Source: Streptomyces sp. CB09001
GTDB taxonomy: Bacteria; Actinomycetota; Actinomycetes; Streptomycetales; Streptomycetaceae
Direction: 5' to 3'
Assembly: GCF_003369795.1 (NCBI RefSeq)
Contig: NZ_CP026730.1
Coordinates: 5,261,001-5,325,000 of the forward strand
DNA: 64,000 nucleotides
The number at the start of each line of letters is the position of its first letter. Positions within the stretch are counted from its first letter, which is position 1. Below, piece after piece: positions 8,064 through 17,452 of this stretch. The notes under the pieces were generated by a model. It was not told where the DNA came from and searched no databases. It was given only the letters and a program-made list of their open reading frames with translations. Both the position numbers and the translations under genes were made by a program.

Positions 8064-9044
8064 GTGCTGGGTCCCGTGATTCTGGCCGCGTCGCGCAGCG
8101 ACCGGATGCGTCGTCTCGTCTCGGCCGCGCCCGTGACCAAGCCGGTCGTCGACCGGTTCATCCCCGGCGAGACGGTCGACCAGATCGTGCCGATCGTCCG
8201 GGACCTCACCGATCAGGGCCTGGAACTGACGATGGACGTCGTCGGCGAGGACATCACCACCCCCGCGCAGGCCGAGGCCGCCCGCGACGCGTACCTGGAG
8301 CTGATCGACCGGCTCAAGCCGCTCGAGCTCGGTACCCGTGCCGAGATGTCCGTGAAGCTCTCCATGTTCGGCCAGGCCCTCCCGTCGCCCACCACCGCCC
8401 TCAACGGAGGGGCCTCCGGCCCCGAAGCCGCATTCCACGGCGGCCACGAGCTGGCCCTCGCCAACGTCCGTCCCGTCGTCGAGGCCGCCGCCGAGATCGG
8501 CACCACGGTCACCCTCGACGCCGAGGACCACACCACCCTCGACTCGATGTTCGCCATCCACGAGGAACTGCGGAAGGACTTCCCGCAGACCGGCTGCGTC
8601 ATCCAGGCCTACCTCTTCCGCACCGAGGCCGACGCGCGCCGCCTCGCCGACAGCGGCTCTCGCGTACGGTTGGTGAAGGGCGCCTACAAGGAGCCCGCAG
8701 AGGTCGCCTACCAGCAGCGCCACGAGATCGACAAGGCGTACGTGCGGATCCTGCGCACGCTGATGGAGGGCGAGGGCTACCCGATGATCGGGTCGCACGA
8801 CCCGCGCCTGATCTCCATCGGACAGGAGCTCGCCCGCACGGCCGGACGCAAGCTCGACGAGTACGAGTTCCAGATGCTGTACGGCATCCGCGGCGACGAG
8901 CACCTGCGGCTGGCCGCCGAGGGCCACCGCATGCGCGTCTACACGGCCTACGGCACCGACTGGTACGGCTACTTCATGCGCCGTCTCGCGGAGAAGCCGG
9001 CGAACCTCCGGTTCTTCGCCCGCTCGATGGTCAGCAAGGGCTGA
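8064..9044 (+). CDS. Proline dehydrogenase (monofunctional, FAD)
   Basis: Oxidises proline to pyrroline-5-carboxylate with FAD, the first step of proline catabolism. The TIM-barrel proline dehydrogenase domain fills most of the about 326 residues. The conserved C-terminal YxxRRLAEKP segment appears as YFMRRLAEKPAN, with the two arginines that bind the proline carboxylate. The start is the GTG at 8064, 6 nt after GGAGG (8053-8057); the frame is open further upstream but that sequence is not protein-like. Followed after 56 bp by pruA, giving the split (non-fused) form of PutA typical of Gram-positives. Confidence 0.93.
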   Translation: MLGPVILAASRSDRMRRLVSAAPVTKPVVDRFIPGETVDQIVPIVRDLTDQGLELTMDVVGEDITTPAQAEAARDAYLELIDRLKPLELGTRAEMSVKLSMFGQALPSPTTALNGGASGPEAAFHGGHELALANVRPVVEAAAEIGTTVTLDAEDHTTLDSMFAIHEELRKDFPQTGCVIQAYLFRTEADARRLADSGSRVRLVKGAYKEPAEVAYQQRHEIDKAYVRILRTLMEGEGYPMIGSHDPRLISIGQELARTAGRKLDEYEFQMLYGIRGDEHLRLAAEGHRMRVYTAYGTDWYGYFMRRLAEKPANLRFFARSMVSKG

Positions 9045-9100
9045 GCCCGCACCCGCTCGACCTGCTCGCAAGACCCGCTCAGTAAGGAGTTACGGAACCC

Positions 9101-10741
<1,641 letters not shown>

Positions 10742-10758
10742 CGTCCGCGCGCGCATCG

Positions 10759-10801
10759 CCCGGCGGGGCCAGGTCGACCGACCTGGCCCCGCCGGGCTTT
10801 T
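10759..10801 (+). terminator. Strong intrinsic terminator after pruA
   Basis: 18-bp perfect inverted repeat (10759-10776 and 10779-10796) followed by CTTTT. One of the clearest terminators in the window, ending the proline catabolic operon. Confidence 0.9.
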
Positions 10802-11050
10802 CCGCAGGTCGCAGCGGTGTGAGCCAAGGCACCGTCTCAGATAGTAGGAAGTCCGAGTAATTGTGGAGACAGATGCGGTGCACTCCCTTAGCTTTGTAGG
10901 AGCCGAACGTCCCGCTCGATCGAGCGAATGGCGGTCGTGAGCCCGTGCCCGTGCAGGCAACCCCTGCGGCACCGCGCTCCCCGCCCCTTCCGGCGTCTCT
11001 CACCACCCTCGCTTTCCGCGCTCCCTTTTGTGCCGAAGGAGTCGATTCCC
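10802..11050 (+). other. Upstream region of the 43-codon gene
   Basis: About 250 bp between the pruA terminator and the small gene at 11051. It contains a 14-bp perfect palindrome (CGCTCGATCGAGCG, 10913-10926) and locally lower GC around 10840-10900, suggesting a promoter. No leader peptide or known riboswitch was recognised. Confidence 0.4.
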
Positions 11051-11182
11051 ATGGCCGAGACGACCGTCCGCCGCCGAGTCCGCCACCTCTCCCGTACCAG
11101 CGACTCCGACCGCAAGAACGCCGCGGCCGCCCTCCAGCGCGCCCTCGACCGCCGGGACAACGGCGGCGCCACCGGTCACTGA
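11051..11182 (+). CDS. Small basic protein of unknown function (43 aa)
   Basis: Encodes 43 residues beginning MAETTVRRRVRHLSRTSDSD and ending in RRDNGGATGH. It is rich in Arg, and a central segment (RKNAAAALQRALDRR) could form an amphipathic helix. The start is convincing: GAAGGAG lies 9 nt before the ATG. It sits alone between pruA and leuB with its own upstream region and is followed by a small hairpin (11200-11220). No function is recognised. I believe similar tiny proteins occur at this place in other Streptomyces, but that needs a search. Confidence 0.7.
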   Translation: MAETTVRRRVRHLSRTSDSDRKNAAAALQRALDRRDNGGATGH

Positions 11183-11199
11183 GTGGCGCGGACGACAGT

Positions 11200-11220
11200 G
11201 GCGTCCGCATGGCGGACGCC
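11200..11220 (+). terminator. Short hairpin between small gene and leuB
   Basis: Perfect 9-bp stem (GGCGTCCGC, arms 11200-11208 and 11212-11220) with a 3-nt loop, 38 bp before leuB. Weak terminator or leader hairpin; no T run. Confidence 0.4.
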
Positions 11221-11257
11221 TCATGTCATCCCGTGGGACGAGCGATAGGGTGCCGTC

Positions 11258-12301
11258 ATGTCTCGCAGCCTCAATCTCGCAGTGATTCCCGGTGACGGCA
11301 TCGGCCAGGAGGTCGTGGCCGAGGGTCTCAAGGTCCTCTCCGCCGTCCTTCCGCAGGATGTGAAGCTGGAGACCAAGGAATTCGACTTCGGCGCCCGGCG
11401 CTACCACGCCACCGGTGAGACCCTCACCGGCGCCGACCTCGACGCCCTCAAGGGTCACGACGCCATCCTGCTCGGCGCGATCGGCGACCCGTCGGTGCCG
11501 TCCGGCGTGCTGGAGCGCGGCTTCCTGCTCAAGCTCCGCTTCGCCTTCGACCACCACGTCAACCTGCGGCCGAGCAAGCTCCTGCCCGGCGTCGCCACCC
11601 CGCTCGCCGGCCAGCCCGAGATCGACTTCGTCGTCGTCCGCGAGGGCACCGAGGGCCCGTACACGGGCAACGGCGGCACCATCCGCGAGGGCACCGAGCA
11701 CGAGGTCGCCACCGAGGTCTCCGTCAACACGGCCTACGGCGTCGAGCGCGTCGTCCGCGACGCCTTCGCCCGCGCCCAGGCCCGCCCCCGCAAGAAGCTC
11801 ACGCTGGTCCACAAGAACAACGTGCTGACCTTCGCGGGCCACCTGTGGACCAACATCTTCAACAAGGTCGCGGCGGAGTACCCCGAGGTCACCACCGACT
11901 ACATCCACGTCGACGCCGCGACCATCTTCCTGGTCACCGACCCGGCCCGCTTCGACGTGATCGTCACCGACAACCTCTTCGGCGACATCATCACCGACCT
12001 CGCCGCGGCCGTCTCCGGCGGCATCGGCGTCGCCGCCAGCGGGAACATCAACCCGTCCGGCGACTTCCCCTCGATGTTCGAGCCGGTGCACGGCTCCGCG
12101 CCCGACATCGCCGGCCAGGGCAAGGCCGACCCCACCGCCACGGTCCTGTCCGTCGCCCTGCTGCTGCGCCACCTCGGGTACGAGGACGAGGCCGCCCGGA
12201 TCGAGGAAGCCGTCTCCGCCGACCTCGGCGAGCGCGGTGGCCTGCCCGCCCGCTCCACCTCCGAGATCGGCGACGCACTCGCCGTACGAGTAGCCGGCTG
12301 A
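11258..12301 (+). CDS. leuB: 3-isopropylmalate dehydrogenase
   Basis: NAD-dependent oxidative decarboxylation of 3-isopropylmalate in leucine synthesis, and of 3-methylmalate when citramalate feeds the isoleucine route. It has 347 residues and the IMDH/IDH fold: N-terminal AVIPGDGIGQEVV, then a nucleotide-site loop near HGSAPDIAGQGKADPTA (about 275-291) and the metal-binding DNLFGDIITD motif (about 238-247). The start is the ATG at 11258; the upstream sequence ATAGGGTGCCGTC is a modest ribosome-binding site. Terminator 30 bp after the stop. Confidence 0.96.
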   Translation: MSRSLNLAVIPGDGIGQEVVAEGLKVLSAVLPQDVKLETKEFDFGARRYHATGETLTGADLDALKGHDAILLGAIGDPSVPSGVLERGFLLKLRFAFDHHVNLRPSKLLPGVATPLAGQPEIDFVVVREGTEGPYTGNGGTIREGTEHEVATEVSVNTAYGVERVVRDAFARAQARPRKKLTLVHKNNVLTFAGHLWTNIFNKVAAEYPEVTTDYIHVDAATIFLVTDPARFDVIVTDNLFGDIITDLAAAVSGGIGVAASGNINPSGDFPSMFEPVHGSAPDIAGQGKADPTATVLSVALLLRHLGYEDEAARIEEAVSADLGERGGLPARSTSEIGDALAVRVAG

Positions 12302-12330
12302 CCCCGGCGCACTCGAAACCCAACCTTTCG

Positions 12331-12368
12331 AAGCCGCCGGGTCCGAAGAACAAGGCACCCGGCGGCTT
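12331..12368 (+). terminator. Terminator after leuB
   Basis: 12-bp perfect stem (AAGCCGCCGGGT; arms 12331-12342 and 12357-12368), 14-nt loop, followed by TCTCCT. Confidence 0.75.
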
Positions 12369-12562
12369 TCTCCTGCGTCCGCCAGGTGCGACCATCGAAT
12401 CCTGGGCCGCACTCACCCCGTTTCACCCGTCGCGGGCCGCGCGCGATAATCGAACGCGAAGCCGCGACCTGAGGGAATGCTCGGACGTCCTAGCACCGGC
12501 CACCGGCCGTACGGGCGTGACCGCGGCCCGTCACAACCAATACCGGTGAAGGACAGCCATCC

Positions 12563-13651
12563 ATGACGACGCCCACGATCGAGCTCAAGCCCTCCGCCAA
12601 CCCGCTCTCGGACTCCGAGCGGGCGGCGATTCTGGCCAACCCCGGGTTCGGCCGCCACTTCACCGACCACATGGTGACGATCAAGTGGACCGAGGGCCGC
12701 GGCTGGCACGACGGCCAGCTCGTGCCGTACGCCCCGCTCTCCCTCGACCCGGCCACCATGGTCCTGCACTACGCCCAGGAGATCTTCGAGGGGCTGAAGG
12801 CCTACCGGCGGCCCGACGGCTCCGTGGCCACCTTCCGCCCCGATAAGAACGGCGCCCGCTTCCAGGCGTCCTCGCGCCGCCTCGGGATGCCCGAGCTTCC
12901 GGTGGACACCTTCATCGAGGCCTGCGACGCGCTGGTCGGGCAGGACGAGAAGTGGGTCCCGGCGCACGGCGGCGAGGAGTCCCTCTACCTGCGCCCCTTC
13001 ATGATCGCCACCGAGGTCGGCCTGGGCGTCAAACCGGCCAACGAGTACCTCTTCCTCGTCATCGCCTCCCCGGCCGGCGCCTACTTCCCGGGCGGCGTCA
13101 AGCCCGTCTCCATCTGGGTCTCCGAGGACCGCGTCCGCGCCGTCCCCGGCGGCATGGGCGACGCCAAGACCGGCGGGAACTACGCGGCCTCGCTGCTGGC
13201 GCAGGCCGAGGCCGCCACCAAGGGCTGCGACCAGGTCTGCTACCTCGACGCCATCGAGCGCAAGTGGGTCGAGGAACTGGGCGGCATGAACCTGTACTTC
13301 GTCTACGGCAACAAGATCGTCACGCCGTCCCTCACCGGCTCCATCCTGGAGGGCGTCACCCGCGACTCCCTCCTCACCGTCGCCCGCGACCTCGGCTACG
13401 AGGCGGAGGAGGGCCGTGTCTCGGTCGACCAGTGGCAGCGCGACTCGGAGAACGGCACCCTCACCGAGGTCTTCGCCTGCGGGACCGCCGCCGTGATCAC
13501 GCCGGTCGGCACGGTCAAGCGGACCGGCGCCGAGTGGCAGCAGAGCGGGGGCGAGACGGGTGAGGTGACGCAGCGGCTGCGGGACGCGCTGCTGGACATC
13601 CAGCGCGGGACGGTCGAGGACACACACGGGTGGATGCACACGCTGGCCTGA
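12563..13651 (+). CDS. ilvE: Branched-chain amino acid aminotransferase
   Basis: PLP-dependent class IV aminotransferase that interconverts Val, Leu and Ile with their 2-oxo acids using glutamate. It has 362 residues, the IlvE type II length. The PLP lysine lies in GGMGDAKTGGNYAAS (K about 203), and the conserved YLDAIERKWVEELGGMN motif follows. The ATG at 12563 has GTGAAGGA upstream. The 260-bp region before it contains the leuB terminator and presumably its own promoter. Part of the regional branched-chain amino acid group. Confidence 0.97.
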   Translation: MTTPTIELKPSANPLSDSERAAILANPGFGRHFTDHMVTIKWTEGRGWHDGQLVPYAPLSLDPATMVLHYAQEIFEGLKAYRRPDGSVATFRPDKNGARFQASSRRLGMPELPVDTFIEACDALVGQDEKWVPAHGGEESLYLRPFMIATEVGLGVKPANEYLFLVIASPAGAYFPGGVKPVSIWVSEDRVRAVPGGMGDAKTGGNYAASLLAQAEAATKGCDQVCYLDAIERKWVEELGGMNLYFVYGNKIVTPSLTGSILEGVTRDSLLTVARDLGYEAEEGRVSVDQWQRDSENGTLTEVFACGTAAVITPVGTVKRTGAEWQQSGGETGEVTQRLRDALLDIQRGTVEDTHGWMHTLA

Positions 13652-13717
13652 GCATCGCGACCGTAGACCGGTGAGGGGCCGTCCGTTCGAGGGCGTTCCG
13701 GGAGCGGGTGGCCGGGG

Positions 13718-14122
13718 TTGAGCTACCGCCGGCTGAAACGCCGGGCGGCGGACGCGGGCCACGTGCTGCCGTACTCCACGGCGGCGTCCATGCTCGGCAG
13801 GGACCGGTTGCCGCGCGCGGAACTGGTCGCCGCGTTCGTCGCCGCGTGCGGACTACGGGGCGAGGAGGCGGAGGCCTGGCCGGACGCACGCAGCCGCATC
13901 GCGTGCGCGGCAGCCCCGAACCGATCGGTTCCGGTCCCGGGCCCGGTGCCGGTACCGGCACCGGGCCCGCGGCGCGGTCCGCGTGCACGGCGCTGGGTGA
14001 CGGCGGGGGCCGCCGCCCTCCTCGCCGCGCTGCTCGGCGGCACGGCGGCCCTCGGCGTACCCAGCACCGAGGAGGTGCAGGAGACGCGGACGCCGTCGGT
14101 AGCGGGCGTTCTCGGCGAGTGA
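13718..14122 (+). CDS. Truncated XRE-type HTH protein with one membrane segment
   Basis: About 134 residues from a TTG (13718). The sequence LSYRRLKRRAADAGHVLPYSTAASML..RDRLPRAELVAAFVAACG is the typical Streptomyces XRE HTH, but it starts already inside the domain: the usual N-terminal RxLKxxSG-type helix is missing and no good start or ribosome-binding site is seen. After a Pro-rich linker (encoded by a 32-bp palindrome) comes one hydrophobic segment (VTAGAAALLAALLGGTAALGV, about 91-111). It looks like a 5'-truncated remnant. It could still be expressed from the weak TTG. Confidence 0.5.
   Translation: MSYRRLKRRAADAGHVLPYSTAASMLGRDRLPRAELVAAFVAACGLRGEEAEAWPDARSRIACAAAPNRSVPVPGPVPVPAPGPRRGPRARRWVTAGAAALLAALLGGTAALGVPSTEEVQETRTPSVAGVLGE
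13938..13969. repeat. 32-bp perfect palindrome inside the HTH remnant
   Basis: Two 16-bp arms (13938-13953 and 13954-13969) centred on GGTACC, with no spacer. It encodes a PGPVPVPAPGP linker. The DNA symmetry is exact, more than the protein repeat requires. Confidence 0.85.
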
Positions 14123-14192
14123 ACCGAACGCGCGCCGTTCGCATCCTGAGACGGGCGATGGACAGGGGGACGGAGTGTGCCAGACTGCCCCC

Positions 14193-14243
14193 GTGCTCTC
14201 GTTCGCCATGATTATTGGCAGCAGGCGCGCCGGTCCGCAGTGA
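14193..14243 (+). CDS. Putative leader peptide of cimA attenuator (MLSFAMIIGSRRAGPQ)
   Basis: GTG-started frame of 16 codons ending in TGA at 14241-14243. It contains two adjacent isoleucine codons, both ATT, which is a very rare codon in this GC-rich genome. A hairpin starts 1 nt after its stop and an intrinsic terminator follows 54 nt later, about 110 bp before cimA. Citramalate synthase feeds isoleucine, so stalling on ATT ATT during Ile shortage could prevent termination. The peptide, hairpins and codons are seen; attenuation is inferred by analogy with known amino-acid leader peptides of Actinobacteria. Confidence 0.65.
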   Translation: MLSFAMIIGSRRAGPQ

Positions 14244-14270
14244 CCACCACGTACGACCAGGTACGGGTGG
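14244..14270 (+). promoter_or_regulatory. Leader hairpin following the leader peptide
   Basis: Arms 14244-14254 and 14261-14270 pair over 10 bp with one bulged A and a 6-nt loop, directly after the leader-peptide stop. It is a candidate pause or anti-antiterminator structure upstream of the attenuator terminator. Confidence 0.55.
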
Positions 14271-14297
14271 ACACCGTCGTCCTCGACCCGCGCGCAG

Positions 14298-14323
14298 ACC
14301 TCTCGCACCCGCGAGAGGTTTTT
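14298..14323 (+). terminator. Attenuator-type terminator upstream of cimA
   Basis: 9-bp stem ACCTCTCGC/GCGAGAGGT (14298-14306 and 14311-14319) with a 4-nt loop, running straight into a T run (TTTTT). It lies between the leader peptide and cimA with no full gene before it, so it would terminate the cimA leader transcript. The CTCTCG of the leader-peptide region (14196-14201) could compete for the right arm. Confidence 0.8.
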
Positions 14324-14431
14324 CGCTTTCCTGGCCCACCCCGAGCCGGGAAGAGAGCGCGAGGGATCATAGACGGACGGTGGAACCGGTTATTCCGGTA
14401 GACCGAGATCCCCAACAGGAGCCTTCAGATC

Positions 14432-16036
14432 ATGACCGCAACCAGCGAACTCGACGATTCGTTCCACGTCTTCGACACCACCCTGCGCGACGGCGCGCAG
14501 CGCGAGGGCATCAACCTCACGGTCGCGGACAAGCTGGCCATCGCACGGCACCTGGACGACTTCGGTGTGGGCTTCATCGAGGGCGGCTGGCCCGGCGCCA
14601 ACCCGCGGGACACCGAGTTCTTCGCCCGCGCCCGGCAGGAGATCGACTTCCAGCACGCCCAGCTGGTCGCCTTCGGCTCCACCCGCCGCGCGGGCGCCAC
14701 CGCCGCCGAGGACCACCAGGTCAGGGCGCTGCTGGAGTCCGGCGCCGAGGTGATCACCCTGGTCGCCAAGTCGCACGACCGGCACGTCGAACTGGCCCTG
14801 CGCACCACGCTGGACGAGAACCTGGCGATGGTCGCCGACACGGTCTCCCACCTCAAGGCGCAGGGCCGCCGGGTCTTCGTCGACTGCGAGCACTTCTTCG
14901 ACGGCTACCGCGCCAACCCCGAGTACGCGAAGTCCGTCGTACGCACCGCCTCCGAGGCCGGTGCCGACGTCGTCATCCTGTGCGACACCAACGGCGGCAT
15001 GCTCCCCGCGCAGATCCAGGCCGTGGTCGCCACGGTGCTGGCCGACACCGGCGCCCGGCTCGGCATCCACGCCCAGGACGACACCGGCTGCGCCGTCGCC
15101 AACACGCTCGCCGCCGTCGACGCGGGCGCGACGCACGTCCAGTGCACGGCCAACGGCTACGGCGAGCGGGTCGGCAACGCCAACCTGTTCCCGGTCGTGG
15201 CCGCCCTGGAGCTGAAGTACGGCAAGCAGGTGCTGCCCGAGGGCCGGCTGCGCGAGATGACCCGCATCTCCCACGCCGTCGCCGAGGTCGTCAACCTCAC
15301 GCCCTCCACCCACCAGCCCTACGTGGGCGTCTCCGCCTTCGCCCACAAGGCCGGCCTGCACGCCTCCGCGATCAAGGTCGACCCGGACCTCTACCAGCAC
15401 ATCGACCCCGAGCTGGTCGGCAACACCATGCGGATGCTGGTCTCCGACATGGCGGGACGCGCCTCCATCGAGCTGAAGGGCAAGGAACTCGGCATCGACC
15501 TCGGCGGCGACCGCGAGCTGGTCGGCCGGGTCGTGGAGCGGGTCAAGGAGCGTGAGCTGGCGGGCTACACGTACGAGGCCGCCGACGCGAGCTTCGAGCT
15601 GCTGCTGCGTACCGAGGTCGAGGGCAGGCCGCTGAAGTACTTCGAGGTCGAGTCCTGGCGCGCGATCACCGAGGACCGCCCCGACGGCAGCCACGCCAAC
15701 GAGGCCACGGTCAAGCTCTGGGCCAAGGGCGAGCGCATCGTCGCCACCGCCGAGGGCAACGGCCCGGTCAACGCCCTGGACCGGTCGCTGCGTGTCGCCC
15801 TGGAGAAGATCTACCCGGAGCTGGCCAAGCTCGACCTGGTCGACTACAAGGTCCGCATCCTGGAGGGCGTGCACGGCACCCAGTCCACCACCAGGGTGCT
15901 CATCTCCACGTCCGACGGCACGGGGGAGTGGGCCACGGTGGGCGTCGCGGAGAACGTCATCGCCGCCTCGTGGCAGGCCCTGGAGGACGCCTACACGTAC
16001 GGGCTGCTGCGGGCGGGGGTCGCACCCGCCGAGTGA
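14432..16036 (+). CDS. cimA: (R)-citramalate synthase (2-isopropylmalate synthase-like)
   Basis: Condenses pyruvate with acetyl-CoA to citramalate, which LeuCD and LeuB turn into 2-oxobutyrate for isoleucine. It has 534 residues. The HMGL-like barrel starts with the metal/substrate motif FDTTLRDGAQ (about 12-21) and includes HAQDDTGCAVANT (about 211-223) and the HKAGLHASA segment (about 305-313). The C-terminal LeuA regulatory dimer domain covers about 390-530. Sequence style matches the TIGR00977-like citramalate synthases rather than the longer actinobacterial LeuA. It is often labelled leuA2. The leader with Ile codons supports the isoleucine role. Confidence 0.88.
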   Translation: MTATSELDDSFHVFDTTLRDGAQREGINLTVADKLAIARHLDDFGVGFIEGGWPGANPRDTEFFARARQEIDFQHAQLVAFGSTRRAGATAAEDHQVRALLESGAEVITLVAKSHDRHVELALRTTLDENLAMVADTVSHLKAQGRRVFVDCEHFFDGYRANPEYAKSVVRTASEAGADVVILCDTNGGMLPAQIQAVVATVLADTGARLGIHAQDDTGCAVANTLAAVDAGATHVQCTANGYGERVGNANLFPVVAALELKYGKQVLPEGRLREMTRISHAVAEVVNLTPSTHQPYVGVSAFAHKAGLHASAIKVDPDLYQHIDPELVGNTMRMLVSDMAGRASIELKGKELGIDLGGDRELVGRVVERVKERELAGYTYEAADASFELLLRTEVEGRPLKYFEVESWRAITEDRPDGSHANEATVKLWAKGERIVATAEGNGPVNALDRSLRVALEKIYPELAKLDLVDYKVRILEGVHGTQSTTRVLISTSDGTGEWATVGVAENVIAASWQALEDAYTYGLLRAGVAPAE

Positions 16037-16099
16037 GCCGGGCACACCAGGTGTCCACGCTTATGTCTGATTGACCTCCATTCGGGTAAGTTCGAACGT

Positions 16100-17437
16100 A
16101 TGAAGGGCGTTCGTGCTCGGTTCCTCATACGCCTCCTGGTCGCGCCGGTCGTCGCCGCGCTGGCGGTGCTGCTGGCCGGTGCGCCGGGCGCGCAGGCGCA
16201 GACCGGCGTCTCCGAGATCGGCGCGGCCCTGCGCGAGAGTCCGGTGTACGTGGACCCGGCCGCCTCCGACCTGCTGTCCAAGTCGGACGCGGACGCGCTC
16301 GCCGACAAGATCGAGGACGCGGGCGAACCCGTCTTCGTGGCGGTCCTCCCGGCCGGCTACCCGACCGAGAACCTCTTCCAGAACCTCCGTACCGAGACCG
16401 GCATCACCGGTCTGTACGGCGTCCGCCTCGGCGACCGCTTCGACGCCCGCGCCGACAGCAGCGTGCTGAGCCGCCAGGGCGTGCACAACCTGGTCACCGC
16501 CGTCCAGGGCGCGGGCGACCCCAAGGCACAGCTGAACGACTTCGTCGACGACGCGCTGCGCAGCGTGCGCGGCTCCGCCCCCTCGTCCTGGGACTCCGGC
16601 GGCGGCTCCGCGCCCACGGGCGCCCTGATCACCGCGGGCGCGGTGGTGGTCATCGGCGGCGCGGGCGTCTACGCGGTCTCCCGGCGCAACCGCCATCGCC
16701 GCGAGGCGGAGCAGCGGGCGGCGCTGGAGCGGCTGCGGGTGGTGGTCGACGAGGACATCACCGCGTTCGGCGAGGAGCTGGACCGCCTGGACTTCCACCC
16801 GGCCGAACCGGGCGCCGACGACGCCATGCGGGCGGACTACGAACGCGCCCTGGACGCCTACGAGCAGGCGAAGACGTACATGGCCGACGCCCGCAGACCC
16901 GAGGACGTGCGCGCCGTCACCCAGGCGGTGGAGGACGGCCGCTTCTCGCTCGCGCAGCTCGCCGCCCGCCGCGAGGGCAGGCCGCTGCCCGAACGCCGTC
17001 CGCCCTGCTTCTTCGACCCGCGCCACGGCCCGTCGGTCGCCGACGCCACCTGGACCCCGCCGGGCGGCGCCACCCGCCAGGTCCCGGTCTGCGCCGCCGA
17101 CCAGGCCCGGCTCTCCGACGGCCTGGACCCGATGATCCGCGAGGTCGACACCGACCAGGGCCGCCGCCCCTACTGGGACGCGGGCCCGGCCTACGGCCCC
17201 TGGGCGGGCGGTTACTTCGGCGGCGGCATCCTCCCCGGCCTGCTGGTCGGCACCATGCTGGGCAGCATGATGGCGGGCCCCGCCTACGGAGCCGGGTACG
17301 GCACCGGATACGGCGACTTCGGGGGCTACGAGGGCGGCGACGTCTCGGGCGGCGACTTCGACCCCGGTGACTTCGGGGGCGGCTTCGGCGGAGGCGGCGA
17401 CTTCGGGGGCGGAGGGGACTTCGGCGGCGGCTTCTGA
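16100..17437 (+). CDS. Secreted/membrane TPM-domain protein with Gly-rich tail
   Basis: 445 residues. It has an N-terminal signal peptide (hydrophobic core about 10-30, ending AGAPGAQAQ), an extracellular TPM_phosphatase-like region (about 35-165), one transmembrane helix (GALITAGAVVVIGGAGVYAVS, about 172-192) and an arginine-rich juxtamembrane segment followed by a charged helical cytoplasmic region. The tail (about 355-445) is Gly/Tyr/Phe-rich with repeated GGGGDFGGG motifs, like the low-complexity ends of YgcG-type TPM proteins. The start ATG at 16100 has only a weak GGGTAAG upstream. Function unknown; not obviously in an operon. Confidence 0.85.
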   Translation: MKGVRARFLIRLLVAPVVAALAVLLAGAPGAQAQTGVSEIGAALRESPVYVDPAASDLLSKSDADALADKIEDAGEPVFVAVLPAGYPTENLFQNLRTETGITGLYGVRLGDRFDARADSSVLSRQGVHNLVTAVQGAGDPKAQLNDFVDDALRSVRGSAPSSWDSGGGSAPTGALITAGAVVVIGGAGVYAVSRRNRHRREAEQRAALERLRVVVDEDITAFGEELDRLDFHPAEPGADDAMRADYERALDAYEQAKTYMADARRPEDVRAVTQAVEDGRFSLAQLAARREGRPLPERRPPCFFDPRHGPSVADATWTPPGGATRQVPVCAADQARLSDGLDPMIREVDTDQGRRPYWDAGPAYGPWAGGYFGGGILPGLLVGTMLGSMMAGPAYGAGYGTGYGDFGGYEGGDVSGGDFDPGDFGGGFGGGGDFGGGGDFGGGF

Positions 17438-17452
17438 GGCGCGCGGCGGTCG

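Noticed and set aside
14177..14401. Plus-strand 74-codon frame over the cimA leader
   Set aside because: It reads through the terminator hairpin and has no ribosome-binding site or conserved composition; the 16-codon leader frame fits better.
16061..17026. Minus-strand frame opposite the TPM-domain protein
   Set aside because: Antisense shadow with Val/Gly/Arg/Ala-only composition; the plus-strand gene has a signal peptide and a transmembrane helix.
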